Origin: CAZNMF01 sp964573795
GTDB lineage: Bacteria > Acidobacteriota > Vicinamibacteria > Vicinamibacterales > SCN-69-37
Reading direction: 5' to 3'
Length of the DNA stretch: 64,000 nt
Assembly: GCA_964573795.1 (NCBI GenBank)
Contig: CAZNMF010000049.1
Location: forward strand, 1 to 64,000
Numbering within the stretch: position 1 is the first letter of the stretch; the number at the start of each line of letters is the position of its first letter. The translations under genes were made by a program, and so were the position numbers. The notes under the pieces are model-generated. The model did no database searches. It was given only the letters and a program-made list of their open reading frames with translations, and was not told where the DNA came from. Below, one piece after another: positions 46,562 through 55,566 of the stretch.

Positions 46562-47530
46562 ATGGCCACCGCTCTCGCCGCGCTGATGGCGCTGCCCGCC
46601 GTCGAGCTGGCGCCGCATCGCACGCCGGTCGATCGGCTGGCGCGTCTCGAGCGCGCGCTCGGGCCCGAGTGCCCGCGCCTGCTGATCAAGCGCGACGATC
46701 TGCTGTCGTTCGCGCTCGGCGGCAACAAGGTGCGCAAGCTGCAGCTGCTCGCGGCCGAGGCGCAGCGCGCCGGCGCCGACACGCTCATCACCTGCGGTGC
46801 GGTGCAGTCGAATCACGCACGCGTGACGGCCGCGACGGGCGCGGTGCTCGGCTGGCGCGTCGTCCTCGTGCTCAGCGGCGACCCGCCGGCGCAGCCGACG
46901 GGCAATCTCTCGCGCGATCGGGTCTTCGGCGCCGACGTACGCATCGTGGGGGATCGCAGGGCACGCGCCGCGATGATGGAAGACGTCGCGGAGGAGATGC
47001 GCCGCGCCGGCCGACGTCCGTTCGTGATTCCGCTCGGCGGATCGACGCCGATCGGCGCCGCCGGCATGGCGCGCGCGATCGCGGAGCTCGGGGCCGACCG
47101 CATCAGACCCGACGTCATCGTTCACGCGTCGTCGTCCGCGGGCACGCAGGCCGGGCTGACGATGGGGTGCGCGTTGTTCGGTCTGAAGACGACGGTGCTC
47201 GGCATCAGCGTCGACGAGCCGGCAGACGTCCTGCGCGCGAACGTCGAGTCGCTCGTCGGGCGCATGGCGGAGGCGCTCGGCGCGCGCGCGGAGACGGTCC
47301 TGCGATCGCATCCGACCGACGTCGACGACAGTCAGATCGGCGATGGCTATGGCATCGCGACGCCCGCGTCGGAGGAGGCGTTGACGCTCGTGGCGCGAAC
47401 CGAGGGCATCATCCTCGATCGGGTGTACGAGTCGAAGGCGATGGCCGGTCTGATGGCGCGCATCCGCGACGGACGTTTCACCAGGGATCAGACCGTGTTG
47501 TTCTGGCACACAGGGGGGTTGAGTGAGTAA
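46562..47530 (+). CDS. D-cysteine desulfhydrase / ACC deaminase family PLP enzyme
   Basis: The 322-residue fold-type II PLP enzyme has RLLIKRDDLLSFALGGNKVR (PLP Lys region GGNKVRKLQ), TCGAVQSNHARVTAATGAVL, PLGGSTPIGAAGMARA and HASSSAGTQAGLTMG. This matches the DcyD/ACC deaminase family. Sequence alone does not decide between these activities. A TTG at 46559 is an alternative start. It overlaps the following beta-CASP gene by 8 bp. Confidence 0.88.
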   Translation: MATALAALMALPAVELAPHRTPVDRLARLERALGPECPRLLIKRDDLLSFALGGNKVRKLQLLAAEAQRAGADTLITCGAVQSNHARVTAATGAVLGWRVVLVLSGDPPAQPTGNLSRDRVFGADVRIVGDRRARAAMMEDVAEEMRRAGRRPFVIPLGGSTPIGAAGMARAIAELGADRIRPDVIVHASSSAGTQAGLTMGCALFGLKTTVLGISVDEPADVLRANVESLVGRMAEALGARAETVLRSHPTDVDDSQIGDGYGIATPASEEALTLVARTEGIILDRVYESKAMAGLMARIRDGRFTRDQTVLFWHTGGLSE

Positions 47531-48947
47531 CGACGCGAACGGGTTGTCGCTGACGTGTCTCGGCGCCGCGCGAACGGTGACCGGATCGAAGCATCTGTTG
47601 CAGGTGGACGGTCATCGCATCCTCGTCGATTGCGGGCTGTTTCAGGGGCTGAAAGCGCTTCGCGAGCGCAACTGGCAGGCGCTGCCGGTCCGCGCGGACT
47701 CGATCGAAGCGGTCGTGCTCACGCACGCGCACCTCGATCACTGCGGATATCTGCCTCGACTCGTCGCCCAGGGCTTCCACGGCCGCATCTTCTGCACGCC
47801 CGCGACGGCCGAGCTCACGCGCATCGTGCTCGCCGACGCCGCGCACCTGCAGGAAGAAGACGCCGAGCGCGCGAATCGCAAGGGCTACACGAAGCACCAT
47901 CCCGCGCTGCCGCTCTTCACGACGCAGGACGCCGAGCGCGCGATGACGATGCTGCAGCCGGTTGGCTACGACCGCGTCGTGCCCGTCGCGCCCGGCATCT
48001 CCGCATCGTTCATGAACGCCGGGCATCTGCTCGGCTCGGCCTACGCGCGCGTGCATCTCGACTCGCGCGGCAAGACGATCCTGTTCGGCGGCGATCTCGG
48101 CCGGTACAGCCGGCCGGTGCTGCCCGATCCGACGCCCGTGACGGAAGCGGACGTGCTGCTCGTCGAATCCACGTACGGCAACCGTCTGCACGAGGCGGAC
48201 GACGACGGATCGCGGATCGCGGCGATCGTCACGCAGACGGCCGCGCGCGGCGGCAAGGTCATCATTCCGGCGTTCGCGCTGGGCCGCGTCGAGGAGCTGC
48301 TCTATTGGGTACGGCGGCTCGAGGACGAGAAGCGCATTCCCGTGCTGCCCGTGTACGTCGACAGCCCGATGGCGTCGGCCGTGCTCCAGGCGTATCGCCA
48401 ACGTCTGGACGAGCTCGACCCCGAGATCGCGCGCACGCCGGCCAATGCCGCGCACGCCCGCGCCGAGCGCAATCTGTGCACGTTCTGCACGGCGCGGCTG
48501 AAGGTCGTGTCGACGATTCCCGAATCGCGCGCCGTGCAGGAATCGACCGATCCGGCGATCGTCATCTCGGCGAGCGGCATGGCGACGGGCGGGCGCGTGC
48601 TGCACCATCTCGCGCGCGCGCTGCCCGACGCGAAGAACACGGTGCTGTTCGCGGGCTACCAGGCGGCGGGGACGCGCGGCCGCCAGATGCTCGACGGCGT
48701 GCGCACGACGGTCATTCACGGCCAGGAGGTGCGCGTCGCCGCGCACATCGAGGCGATCGACTCGATGTCGGCCCACGCCGACGCGAACGAGATCATGCGC
48801 TGGCTGAAGAACTTCGCGAAGCCGCCGGCGCTGACGTGCCTCGTGCACGGGGATCCCGAGCCGATGGACGCGCTGAAGGCGCGCATCGAGAAAGAGCTGG
48901 CGTGGACCGTCCGCACGCCCAATCACTTCGAACGCATCGATCTCTGA
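47523..48947 (+). CDS. Metallo-beta-lactamase/beta-CASP RNA-processing-type hydrolase
   Basis: The 474-residue protein has LTCLGAARTVTGSKHLLQVD, the zinc motif THAHLDHCGYLPRL near 69, GHLLGSAYARVHL and FGGDLGRY. It also has the beta-CASP region (SASGMATGGRVLHHLARALP) and SAHADANEIMRWLKNF. This is the architecture of CPSF-like/RNase J-related exo- or endoribonucleases. It starts at GTG inside the end of the previous gene. Confidence 0.92.
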   Translation: MSNDANGLSLTCLGAARTVTGSKHLLQVDGHRILVDCGLFQGLKALRERNWQALPVRADSIEAVVLTHAHLDHCGYLPRLVAQGFHGRIFCTPATAELTRIVLADAAHLQEEDAERANRKGYTKHHPALPLFTTQDAERAMTMLQPVGYDRVVPVAPGISASFMNAGHLLGSAYARVHLDSRGKTILFGGDLGRYSRPVLPDPTPVTEADVLLVESTYGNRLHEADDDGSRIAAIVTQTAARGGKVIIPAFALGRVEELLYWVRRLEDEKRIPVLPVYVDSPMASAVLQAYRQRLDELDPEIARTPANAAHARAERNLCTFCTARLKVVSTIPESRAVQESTDPAIVISASGMATGGRVLHHLARALPDAKNTVLFAGYQAAGTRGRQMLDGVRTTVIHGQEVRVAAHIEAIDSMSAHADANEIMRWLKNFAKPPALTCLVHGDPEPMDALKARIEKELAWTVRTPNHFERIDL

Positions 48948-48957
48948 GGCTGACGCG

Positions 48958-50919
48958 GTGACGCCCATGTCCCGACGCTATCTGCTCGAGCAAATCGACG
49001 ACGCGGCCGTCGTCCAGTACTACGCGGACGGTTTCGACGCGCTGCCGCCGGATCAGAAGATCCTCGCGTGGCATCTCTATCAGGCGGCGCTGGCGGGCCG
49101 CGACATCTACTACGACCAGCGGTATCGTCACGCGCTGGCGATGCGCGACGTGCTCGAGGCGATCCTCACGCACGTCCGCGCCGACGAGCCCGGGCTCGCG
49201 GAGACGATCGCCGAGATCCGCCGGTACACGAAGCTGTTCTGGATCAACTCCGGGCCGCACAACAACATGACCGCGCGCAAGCTCGTGCTGGCGTGCGGCC
49301 GCGACGCGTTCCGCCGGGCCGCGCACCTCGCGCACGGGCGCGGCGCCGCGTTTCCGACTGGCGACGACGAGCCGCTCGACGCGCTGCTCGATCGGCTCGA
49401 CGGTCCCTTCTTCGATCCGGACGTCGATCCGATGGTGACGTCGAAGTCGCCGGAGGCGGGGCAGGACATTCTGTCGGCCAGCGCGAACAATCTGTACGAC
49501 GGCGTCGCCATGGCCGATCTCGAGGGCTTCCAGGAGCGCTTCGGTCTGAACTCGCGTCTCGTCAAACGCGACGGCGCGCTCGTCGAAGAGGTCTACCGCG
49601 CCGGCGGCCGCTACGGCGACCAGATCACGCGCATCGTCGAGCACCTGCGATCGGCGCTGGCCTACGCGCCGCCGCCGACGCGCAAGGCGCTCGAGGCGCT
49701 GATCCGCTTCTATCTGTCGGGCGAGGACGCCGATCGCGTCGAGTACGACATCGCGTGGGTGGCCGACAAGGACGCGCCAATCGACACGATCAACGGCTTC
49801 ATCGAGAACTACCTCGACGCGCGCGGCGTGAAGGGCGCGTGGGAAGCGCTCGTGTTCTACGTCAACGCTGCGAAGACGGAAAGCCTGCAGCGGCTGGCCG
49901 AGGCCGCCGCGTGGTTCGAGGAGCGGATGCCGTGGGACCCGCAGTGGCGCCGCACCGACGTGGTCGGCGTGACGGCGTGCGCGATCGACGTGATCGTCGA
50001 GACCGGCGAGGCGGGCCCGACGACGGCGATCGGGATCAACCTGCCGAACGATCAGCGGATTCGCGAGCAGTTCGGCAGCAAGTCCGTGTCGCTCGCGAAC
50101 ATCAACGAGGCGTACGAGCAGTCGCTGCCGCCGAGCTATCGGCGCGAGTTCTGCTGGTCGGAGGAAGAAGTCGCGCGGGCCGAGCGGTGGGGCGCGCTCG
50201 CGAGCGAGGTCACGACCGCGATTCACGAAGTGCTCGGCCATGGCTCGGGCCGCGTCGCCGAACGGCTCGAGGGGCAGCCGCAGCTCGCGCTGAAGGAGAC
50301 GTACTCGTCCATCGAGGAGTCACGCGCGGATCTCGTCGCGCTCTACTTCATGCCCGAGCCGAAGATCGCGGAGATCGGCCTGCTCCCGGCCGAGCACCAG
50401 GCGGAGATCGTCCAAGCCGAATATGAAGCTTACGCGCGCAACGCGCTCGTGCAGCTCCGGCGCGTCCGGCAGGGGACGACGATCGAGGAGGATCACATGC
50501 GCAACCGCCAGATGATCGTGCGGTGGCTGCTGGCGAACACCGACGCGATCGACGTCCGCGAGCGCGACGGCAAGACGTACTACGTGATGGTGGATGCGGC
50601 GGCGTTTCGCGAGGGCGTCGGGCGCCTGCTCGCCGACGTGCAGCGCATCAAGTCCGAAGGCGACTACGACGCGGCCATGGCGCTCGTCGAAGAGCACGGC
50701 ACGCGCTTCGATCCGGCGCTGCGCGACGAGATCGTGCGCCGCGTCGATCGCCTGAACCTGCCGTCGTACACGGGCTTCGTGCAGCCGCGCCTGGAGGCGG
50801 TGATCGACGATGGCCGCATCGTCGACGTGCACATCTCGTATCCCCAGGACCTCGAGACCCAGATGCTCGAATATTCCGGCCGGCGTCCGGCGATCGCGGC
50901 GGCGATGGATCGACAATAG
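48958..50919 (+). CDS. Dipeptidyl-peptidase III-like zinc peptidase (family M49)
   Basis: The 653-residue product carries the M49 signature HEVLGHGSG (HExxGH, about residue 423) and the second zinc motif EESRAD near 455. Regions such as INLPNDQRIREQFGSKSVSL fit DPP III, which releases dipeptides from oligopeptide N-termini. There is no signal peptide, so it is probably cytosolic. GTG 48958 or ATG 48967 may be the start. Confidence 0.88.
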   Translation: MTPMSRRYLLEQIDDAAVVQYYADGFDALPPDQKILAWHLYQAALAGRDIYYDQRYRHALAMRDVLEAILTHVRADEPGLAETIAEIRRYTKLFWINSGPHNNMTARKLVLACGRDAFRRAAHLAHGRGAAFPTGDDEPLDALLDRLDGPFFDPDVDPMVTSKSPEAGQDILSASANNLYDGVAMADLEGFQERFGLNSRLVKRDGALVEEVYRAGGRYGDQITRIVEHLRSALAYAPPPTRKALEALIRFYLSGEDADRVEYDIAWVADKDAPIDTINGFIENYLDARGVKGAWEALVFYVNAAKTESLQRLAEAAAWFEERMPWDPQWRRTDVVGVTACAIDVIVETGEAGPTTAIGINLPNDQRIREQFGSKSVSLANINEAYEQSLPPSYRREFCWSEEEVARAERWGALASEVTTAIHEVLGHGSGRVAERLEGQPQLALKETYSSIEESRADLVALYFMPEPKIAEIGLLPAEHQAEIVQAEYEAYARNALVQLRRVRQGTTIEEDHMRNRQMIVRWLLANTDAIDVRERDGKTYYVMVDAAAFREGVGRLLADVQRIKSEGDYDAAMALVEEHGTRFDPALRDEIVRRVDRLNLPSYTGFVQPRLEAVIDDGRIVDVHISYPQDLETQMLEYSGRRPAIAAAMDRQ

Positions 50920-50924
50920 ATCGC

Positions 50925-52094
50925 ATGCTCGTCGTTCGCCGCGCGCTCGTCGCCTGGCTGCTCGTCGTCAGCGCGTGCGGCCCGCGCTCACCACAGTCCT
51001 GGCTCGGCACCGCCGAGACGATTGCGCCGGGCGTCGAGCTGTACCGCAGCGCGGACGAGACGCTCGTCGAGAACAACGGGCCGATCGCCCTCTGCCTGTT
51101 GAAGCTCGACCTCACGAAGGTCCGGCTGTCGAGCGCGCTGTCGAACGACGAAGTCCTCGACGCGGAGTCCGTCGCCGACATCGCGAAGCGCCACGCCGCG
51201 ATCGCCGCCGTCAACGGCGGCTTCTTCAATCGCGCGAACGGCGAGCCGCTGGGGCTGTTGAAGGTGGGCGGCGAGCTCGTCAGCGACAGCGCCGCGCTCA
51301 AGGGCGTCGTCATCATTCCGCCGCCGGGCCAGCCGCCGCCGGCGCTGATCTTCGATCGGCTCGCGGCCAAGATGACGCTGACCTTCACGGCCGAGGGGCA
51401 GGCCTGGTCCGTCCCGATCGACGGCGTCGACACGACGCGCGAGCGCGGGAAGCTCATGCTCTACACCCCCGCGTACCATGCCGATACCGACACGGCGCCG
51501 ACGGGCACGGAATGGGTGCTCGACGGGCGGCCGCTTCGCGTGACGACGATGAGGCCGGGCGCCGGCCGCACGGGGATTCCGCGATCGGGCGCCGTGCTGT
51601 CGTTCGGCGGGACGACGCTGCCGCCGGCACTGACCGCGCTCACCGAGGACGTGACCGTCACCCTGACGACGACGTGGCGCAGCATGAGGGGATTGCCCGC
51701 CGCGGCGCTAGAGACGGCCCGCGACATCATCGGCGGCGCCGGCCTGCTCCGGCACGACGGCGCGCCCGTCAGCGACTGGAAGGCGGAAGCGCTCAGCAGC
51801 GACGCCTTCACGGGCGTCCGGCATCCCCGGACGATGATTGGCGTCGACGTGCAGGGCCGCGCGTGGCTCGTGACGGTCGACGGCCGGCTGCCGAATTACA
51901 GCGTCGGCATGACCTTCGACGACCTGCAGCGGCTCGCGGCCCGGCTGGAGCTGACGGACGCGCTCAATCTGGACGGCGGCGGATCGACGACGATGGTCGT
52001 CGGCGGCGAGGTCGTCAACAAGCCCTCGGATCCGGGCGGCGTGCGTCCCGTGAGCGACGCGCTGATCGTCACGAGCGCGGGACGGGTAGAATGA
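50925..52094 (+). CDS. Phosphodiester glycosidase (NAGPA)-family lipoprotein
   Basis: The 389-residue product has a lipoprotein signal (MLVVRRALVAWLLVVSACGP, lipobox VSAC). The NAGPA-type domain follows with AAVNGGFFNRANGEPLGLLK, HPRTMIGVDVQGRAWLVTVD, and DALNLDGGGSTTMVVGGEVV near the C-terminus. These enzymes cleave glycosyl phosphodiesters; in bacteria they are often envelope enzymes. It begins six bases after the M49 peptidase gene. Confidence 0.87.
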   Translation: MLVVRRALVAWLLVVSACGPRSPQSWLGTAETIAPGVELYRSADETLVENNGPIALCLLKLDLTKVRLSSALSNDEVLDAESVADIAKRHAAIAAVNGGFFNRANGEPLGLLKVGGELVSDSAALKGVVIIPPPGQPPPALIFDRLAAKMTLTFTAEGQAWSVPIDGVDTTRERGKLMLYTPAYHADTDTAPTGTEWVLDGRPLRVTTMRPGAGRTGIPRSGAVLSFGGTTLPPALTALTEDVTVTLTTTWRSMRGLPAAALETARDIIGGAGLLRHDGAPVSDWKAEALSSDAFTGVRHPRTMIGVDVQGRAWLVTVDGRLPNYSVGMTFDDLQRLAARLELTDALNLDGGGSTTMVVGGEVVNKPSDPGGVRPVSDALIVTSAGRVE

Positions 52095-52101
52095 ACGCCG
52101 C

Positions 52102-53058
52102 ATGAACGCGTTGTATGCACAGTTGTGTCGCCATGACGCCCAGGCGTGGCGGAAGGCGATCGACACGCTCGCCGCAGAAATCCATCCCATCGACCGCAAC
52201 GCGACGCGCATCTGGTTCGCGTTCTATCCGCTGGATCTGTTCCTCGCGCTCGAGGCGTCCGAGGATCCGGCGGCGGCTGCGCGCACGCTCGGCCTGATGG
52301 GGAACTGGCGCCTGTCGGAGCAGATCGACACGTCGCACCGTTTCCTGTACGCGCATCGCTACTGGCCGCAGGTCAAGTCGGCCGTGCAGCACGCGCCGGC
52401 GGCGCTGCCCGACGATCTCGCGGCGCTCGTCAGCGCGGTGGCGGAGTCGGCCGCGCGGACCGCGCGCGTCGATCGCGAGTTCCTGCTCGGCATGGGCGCC
52501 GTCGCGCTGATGACGCTCCGGCAGGCCGGTCCGGAGGCGTTCGCGGCCGCCCCGGGAAAGATTCATCTGTCCGAGCGCGCCCGCGCGATGTCGCCGCACC
52601 AGGTGATGACGCAGCGTGCGCGCGACGACTGGCAGGGCCTCTTCGGTTTCCTCCGCGGCCTGAAGAAGCGGTGGACGATCAGATTCGACGAAGGCGATCC
52701 GGAGGCGGCGTTCGCGCTGATCGACGGCCAGGAGATTGCGACCGCGGCGCAGACCGACAAGCGCGACTATCACTCGCGCGATCCGCGCTGCACGCCGAAC
52801 GAAGGGCCGATTCCCGTCGAGTGCCGCGCGGCGTCGTGCGGCACGTGCTGGGTGGGCGTCATCGCCGGCGCCGAGAAGCTCTCGCCCGTCGTCGATCGCG
52901 ACGAGCGCCGGCGGATGAAGGTATTCGGCTATCTCGATTCGCCGGAAGAGCGTCCGCTGATTCGCCTCGCGTGCCAGGCGCGCGCGCACGGCGCGGTGAC
53001 GATCGTCATTCCGCCGTGGAACGGCGTCTTCGCTAGTTGCTGCCGTCGGGAGGCCTGA
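52102..53058 (+). CDS. Protein with C-terminal [2Fe-2S] ferredoxin domain
   Basis: The 318-residue product has an all-helical N-terminal part of about 190 residues that I do not recognise. A C-terminal plant-type ferredoxin domain follows, with CRAASCGTC (CX4CX2C) and the fourth Cys in IRLACQARAHGAVTIVI. It is probably an electron carrier tethered to a sensory or partner-binding region. Its last 26 bp overlap the convergent gene at 53033. Confidence 0.78.
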   Translation: MNALYAQLCRHDAQAWRKAIDTLAAEIHPIDRNATRIWFAFYPLDLFLALEASEDPAAAARTLGLMGNWRLSEQIDTSHRFLYAHRYWPQVKSAVQHAPAALPDDLAALVSAVAESAARTARVDREFLLGMGAVALMTLRQAGPEAFAAAPGKIHLSERARAMSPHQVMTQRARDDWQGLFGFLRGLKKRWTIRFDEGDPEAAFALIDGQEIATAAQTDKRDYHSRDPRCTPNEGPIPVECRAASCGTCWVGVIAGAEKLSPVVDRDERRRMKVFGYLDSPEERPLIRLACQARAHGAVTIVIPPWNGVFASCCRREA

Positions 53059-53617
53059 GCGACGCGAGCTCGCGATCGATACGATCGCGAATTTCCTGAA
53101 TCTCGTGCTCGCTCCTGGCGTTGCGCAGATCCTCGATCGCCTTCTTGATCAGCGACTGGCCCAGCCAGTTGGTGAACGCGAACTGCAGCGTCTCGATCGC
53201 GGTGATGCCGCCGGAGCTGTTCATCTCCTTCGGGGTCACCATGCTCAGGAACTCCGAGTGCGTCATCGGATTGCCGCGGCGCGTCGGGCCGTTGATGAAG
53301 TCGTAGCCGTTCATGAAGTCCCGGAAGTCGGTCTGCTTCGCGAGAATCTTCACGTAGTACCGCAACTGGCTGTCGTCGAGCTTGAGCGTCGGCGAGGAGT
53401 CGAGCGCCCGCTTGATGCGCGTGAGATCGGCCATCGTGACGGTCGGCGGGGGCGTAGCCGGCGTCGCCCGTGGAGCCGCCGGAGGCTCGGCCTGGACGGG
53501 AGGCGGCTGTCCCGATGCGGCCGGATTCTGCTCACGGGCCGAAGCGGGCGCGGTCAGGAGCGTCGCGGCCACGGCCACCGCCGTGACCAGGGCCGTGCCG
53601 CGCGCGTCAGTCTTCAT
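53033..53617 (-). CDS. Secreted protein of unknown function
   Basis: The 194-residue product begins with a signal peptide (TALVTAVAVAATLLTAPASA). A Pro/Ala-rich stretch to about 65 follows, then a globular domain (LTRIKRALDSSPTLKLDDSQ, LRYYVKILAKQTDFRDFMNG, a C-terminal charged helix). I do not recognise the family. ATG 53626 is an alternative start. It overlaps the ferredoxin-domain gene tail to tail. Confidence 0.7.
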   Translation of the reverse strand: MKTDARGTALVTAVAVAATLLTAPASAREQNPAASGQPPPVQAEPPAAPRATPATPPPTVTMADLTRIKRALDSSPTLKLDDSQLRYYVKILAKQTDFRDFMNGYDFINGPTRRGNPMTHSEFLSMVTPKEMNSSGGITAIETLQFAFTNWLGQSLIKKAIEDLRNARSEHEIQEIRDRIDRELASLRPPDGSN

Positions 53618-53689
53618 CACGATCATAGGACGCCTTTTCGAGGCACGCAGTCGACCGAGCAAGGGATGTGCCACGCCGTTCAGCGCCGA

Positions 53690-54187
53690 TCAGTTCGCCG
53701 GCTGCAGCAGGGGCGTCAGATTGGCCCACGTCTCGCCGTCGAGCGCCGCCAGCGTCCGGAGATACAGATCGACGTCGCCGGCATCGAACGACGATCGCAC
53801 CGTCTCGGCCGCAGCAGCGATGCGATCGGCCGACGGGGCGGCGAGGGACTCGTCGGCGATCAGACCGTTCTCGTGCGCGATGCCCAGCGCATCGAGAAAG
53901 GCGCCCATCAGCGGGCGCTGCGCCGCGAAGTGGTAGGCGATGAGCGCGCGCGTGGCGATCGCGTCCGAGACGTCGCCGACCTGCGCGAGATGCCTGGCGC
54001 GACGGTCGATTGACAGGCTCTGCAGCGTCTTCGGCCGGAAGTTCAGACGCCGCGCCAGCATCAGCAGGGCTTCGGCGTGCTGCGCCTGGATCTCGGCGGA
54101 CTCCGTGTCGCGCCAGAACGCTTCGGCGGCCATCACGCGCTTTTCGACGGGCATGTCCTTCCACAAACGAGACGGACGATCGGACAT
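53690..54187 (-). CDS. Cytosolic alpha-helical protein of unknown function
   Basis: The 165-residue product starts MSDRPSRLWKDMPVEKRVMA and is predicted mainly helical (QHAEALLMLARRLNFRPKTL, RALIAYHFAAQRPLMGAFLD), with no signal or membrane segment. Family unknown. It diverges from the MFS transporter across 61 bp. Its first residues (MSDRP) match those of the transporter. Confidence 0.7.
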   Translation of the reverse strand: MSDRPSRLWKDMPVEKRVMAAEAFWRDTESAEIQAQHAEALLMLARRLNFRPKTLQSLSIDRRARHLAQVGDVSDAIATRALIAYHFAAQRPLMGAFLDALGIAHENGLIADESLAAPSADRIAAAAETVRSSFDAGDVDLYLRTLAALDGETWANLTPLLQPAN

Positions 54188-54248
54188 AGGCAGGATCTTA
54201 GAGCAAAACGGCGGGCGACCCGGCGCATTTTCATATACTTGCCTACCC

Positions 54249-55457
54249 ATGTCGGATCGCCCGCCAGACCGGCTGTTCACGCCGCGATTCTTCATCATGT
54301 TCGGCTACACCTTCACGGTGTTCGCCTCCGTGTTCCAACTGCTGCCCACGGCCCCGTACCGCGTGCTCGCCATCGGCGGATCGACGGCCGTCGCGGGTCT
54401 GTTTCACGGCTTCCTGACGTTCTCGTCGGCCAGCTCCGGGCCGATCACGGGCGTGCTGAGCGATCGCATCGGCCATCGGCCCGTGCTGATCACGGTGTCG
54501 CTGATTCTCTCCGTGTTCTCCGTCAGCTATGCCTTCATCAGCGAGTACCGCATCATGCTCGCGGTCGTCGTGGTCCACGGGATGATCTGGTCGGCGCTGC
54601 TGGCGGCCTCGGGCGCCTACATGACGGCGACGATTCCCGAGACGCGCCGCGCCGAAGGCCTGAGTTACTGGGGGCTCGCGACCATCCTGGCGACGGGCAC
54701 GGCGCCCATCCTGGGCTTCTGGGTCTACCGCCACGGGTGGGCCGCCCTGTGCTTCGAGATGGCCGGTCTGAACATCCTGATGGCGGTCATCGCGTGGATG
54801 CTGCCCGACGATCGCCGCGAAGCGAGCCAGCAGCCGGGCCCGTGGACCGAGCTGTCGCTGCGGCCCGCGAACGTCCACGCGTTCGTGCGCGCGCACGTCG
54901 AATGGCGCGTCTTCTGGCTGTCGATCACGACCGGCGCGATCACATTCGGCTACGGCGCGCTGACGAGCTTCTCCGCGCTGTTTGCCGACGAGCTCGGCGT
55001 CTCGCCTCGCAGCCTGTTTCTGTCCGTGATGGCGATTGCCGTGATCGTCGGCCGTCTGGCGATCGGCCGCGGCCTCGACAGCCGCGGCCCGCGCCGCGTC
55101 CTGCTGCCGTGTCTGGTCGTGCCGTCGATCGGGCTGTTCGTGCTCGCGGCCGCGAACGGCGCATGGACGATTGGGGCGGCTGCGCTGATCTTCGGCGCGG
55201 GTTTCGGCCTGATGCAGCCGTCCTACACGTCGTACGTCCTGGCGCACGTCGCGCCCCACCGGCGAGGCGCGGCGTTCGGCGCGATGCTCGCGGCGTTCGA
55301 CACGGGGATCGGATCGGGCGCATCGCTGTTCGGCGTCATGAGCCAGGCGTTCGGATCGCGTGTGGCGTTCGCGGCCGCGGGTGTCCTGGCTGCGTTGTCG
55401 ATGCCGTATTTCGTGCTGGCGGAGCGGCGCCTCGGATTCCTCGCGCCGCCGAGATAA
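54249..55457 (+). CDS. Major facilitator superfamily transporter
   Basis: The 402-residue protein has about twelve hydrophobic segments. The MFS loop 2-3 motif is GVLSDRIGHRPVLI and its second-half counterpart GRGLDSRGPRRVLL. The substrate cannot be read from sequence. A possible -10 TATACT lies at 54234-54239, without a good -35. The gene ends 16 bp before a strong hairpin terminator. Confidence 0.9.
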   Translation: MSDRPPDRLFTPRFFIMFGYTFTVFASVFQLLPTAPYRVLAIGGSTAVAGLFHGFLTFSSASSGPITGVLSDRIGHRPVLITVSLILSVFSVSYAFISEYRIMLAVVVVHGMIWSALLAASGAYMTATIPETRRAEGLSYWGLATILATGTAPILGFWVYRHGWAALCFEMAGLNILMAVIAWMLPDDRREASQQPGPWTELSLRPANVHAFVRAHVEWRVFWLSITTGAITFGYGALTSFSALFADELGVSPRSLFLSVMAIAVIVGRLAIGRGLDSRGPRRVLLPCLVVPSIGLFVLAAANGAWTIGAAALIFGAGFGLMQPSYTSYVLAHVAPHRRGAAFGAMLAAFDTGIGSGASLFGVMSQAFGSRVAFAAAGVLAALSMPYFVLAERRLGFLAPPR

Positions 55458-55473
55458 GAGTCCGGAAAAACAA

Positions 55474-55508
55474 AACCGGGTTTCCCCGACGAGCGTGGAA
55501 ACCCGGTT
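55474..55508. terminator. Strong hairpin after the MFS gene
   Basis: AACCGGGTTTCC (55474-55485) and GGAAACCCGGTT (55497-55508) form a perfect 12-bp stem with an 11-nt loop, between convergent genes. A-rich sequence precedes the stem, which reads as a T-rich tail for the leftward DUF349 transcript. It probably works in both directions. Confidence 0.7.
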
Positions 55509-55517
55509 CCTTCGTGA

Positions 55518-55552
55518 GACCGGGCTTCCTCGACGCCTCGAGAAGCCCGGTC
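55518..55552. terminator. Second, related hairpin before the DUF349 gene end
   Basis: GACCGGGCTTC (55518-55528) and GAAGCCCGGTC (55542-55552) form a perfect 11-bp stem with a 13-nt loop. It shares the CCGGGYTTC core with the hairpin just to its left. The two look like a tandem pair of related repeats serving as a bidirectional terminator. Confidence 0.6.
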
Positions 55553-55566
55553 CGAGAGCAACGTGC

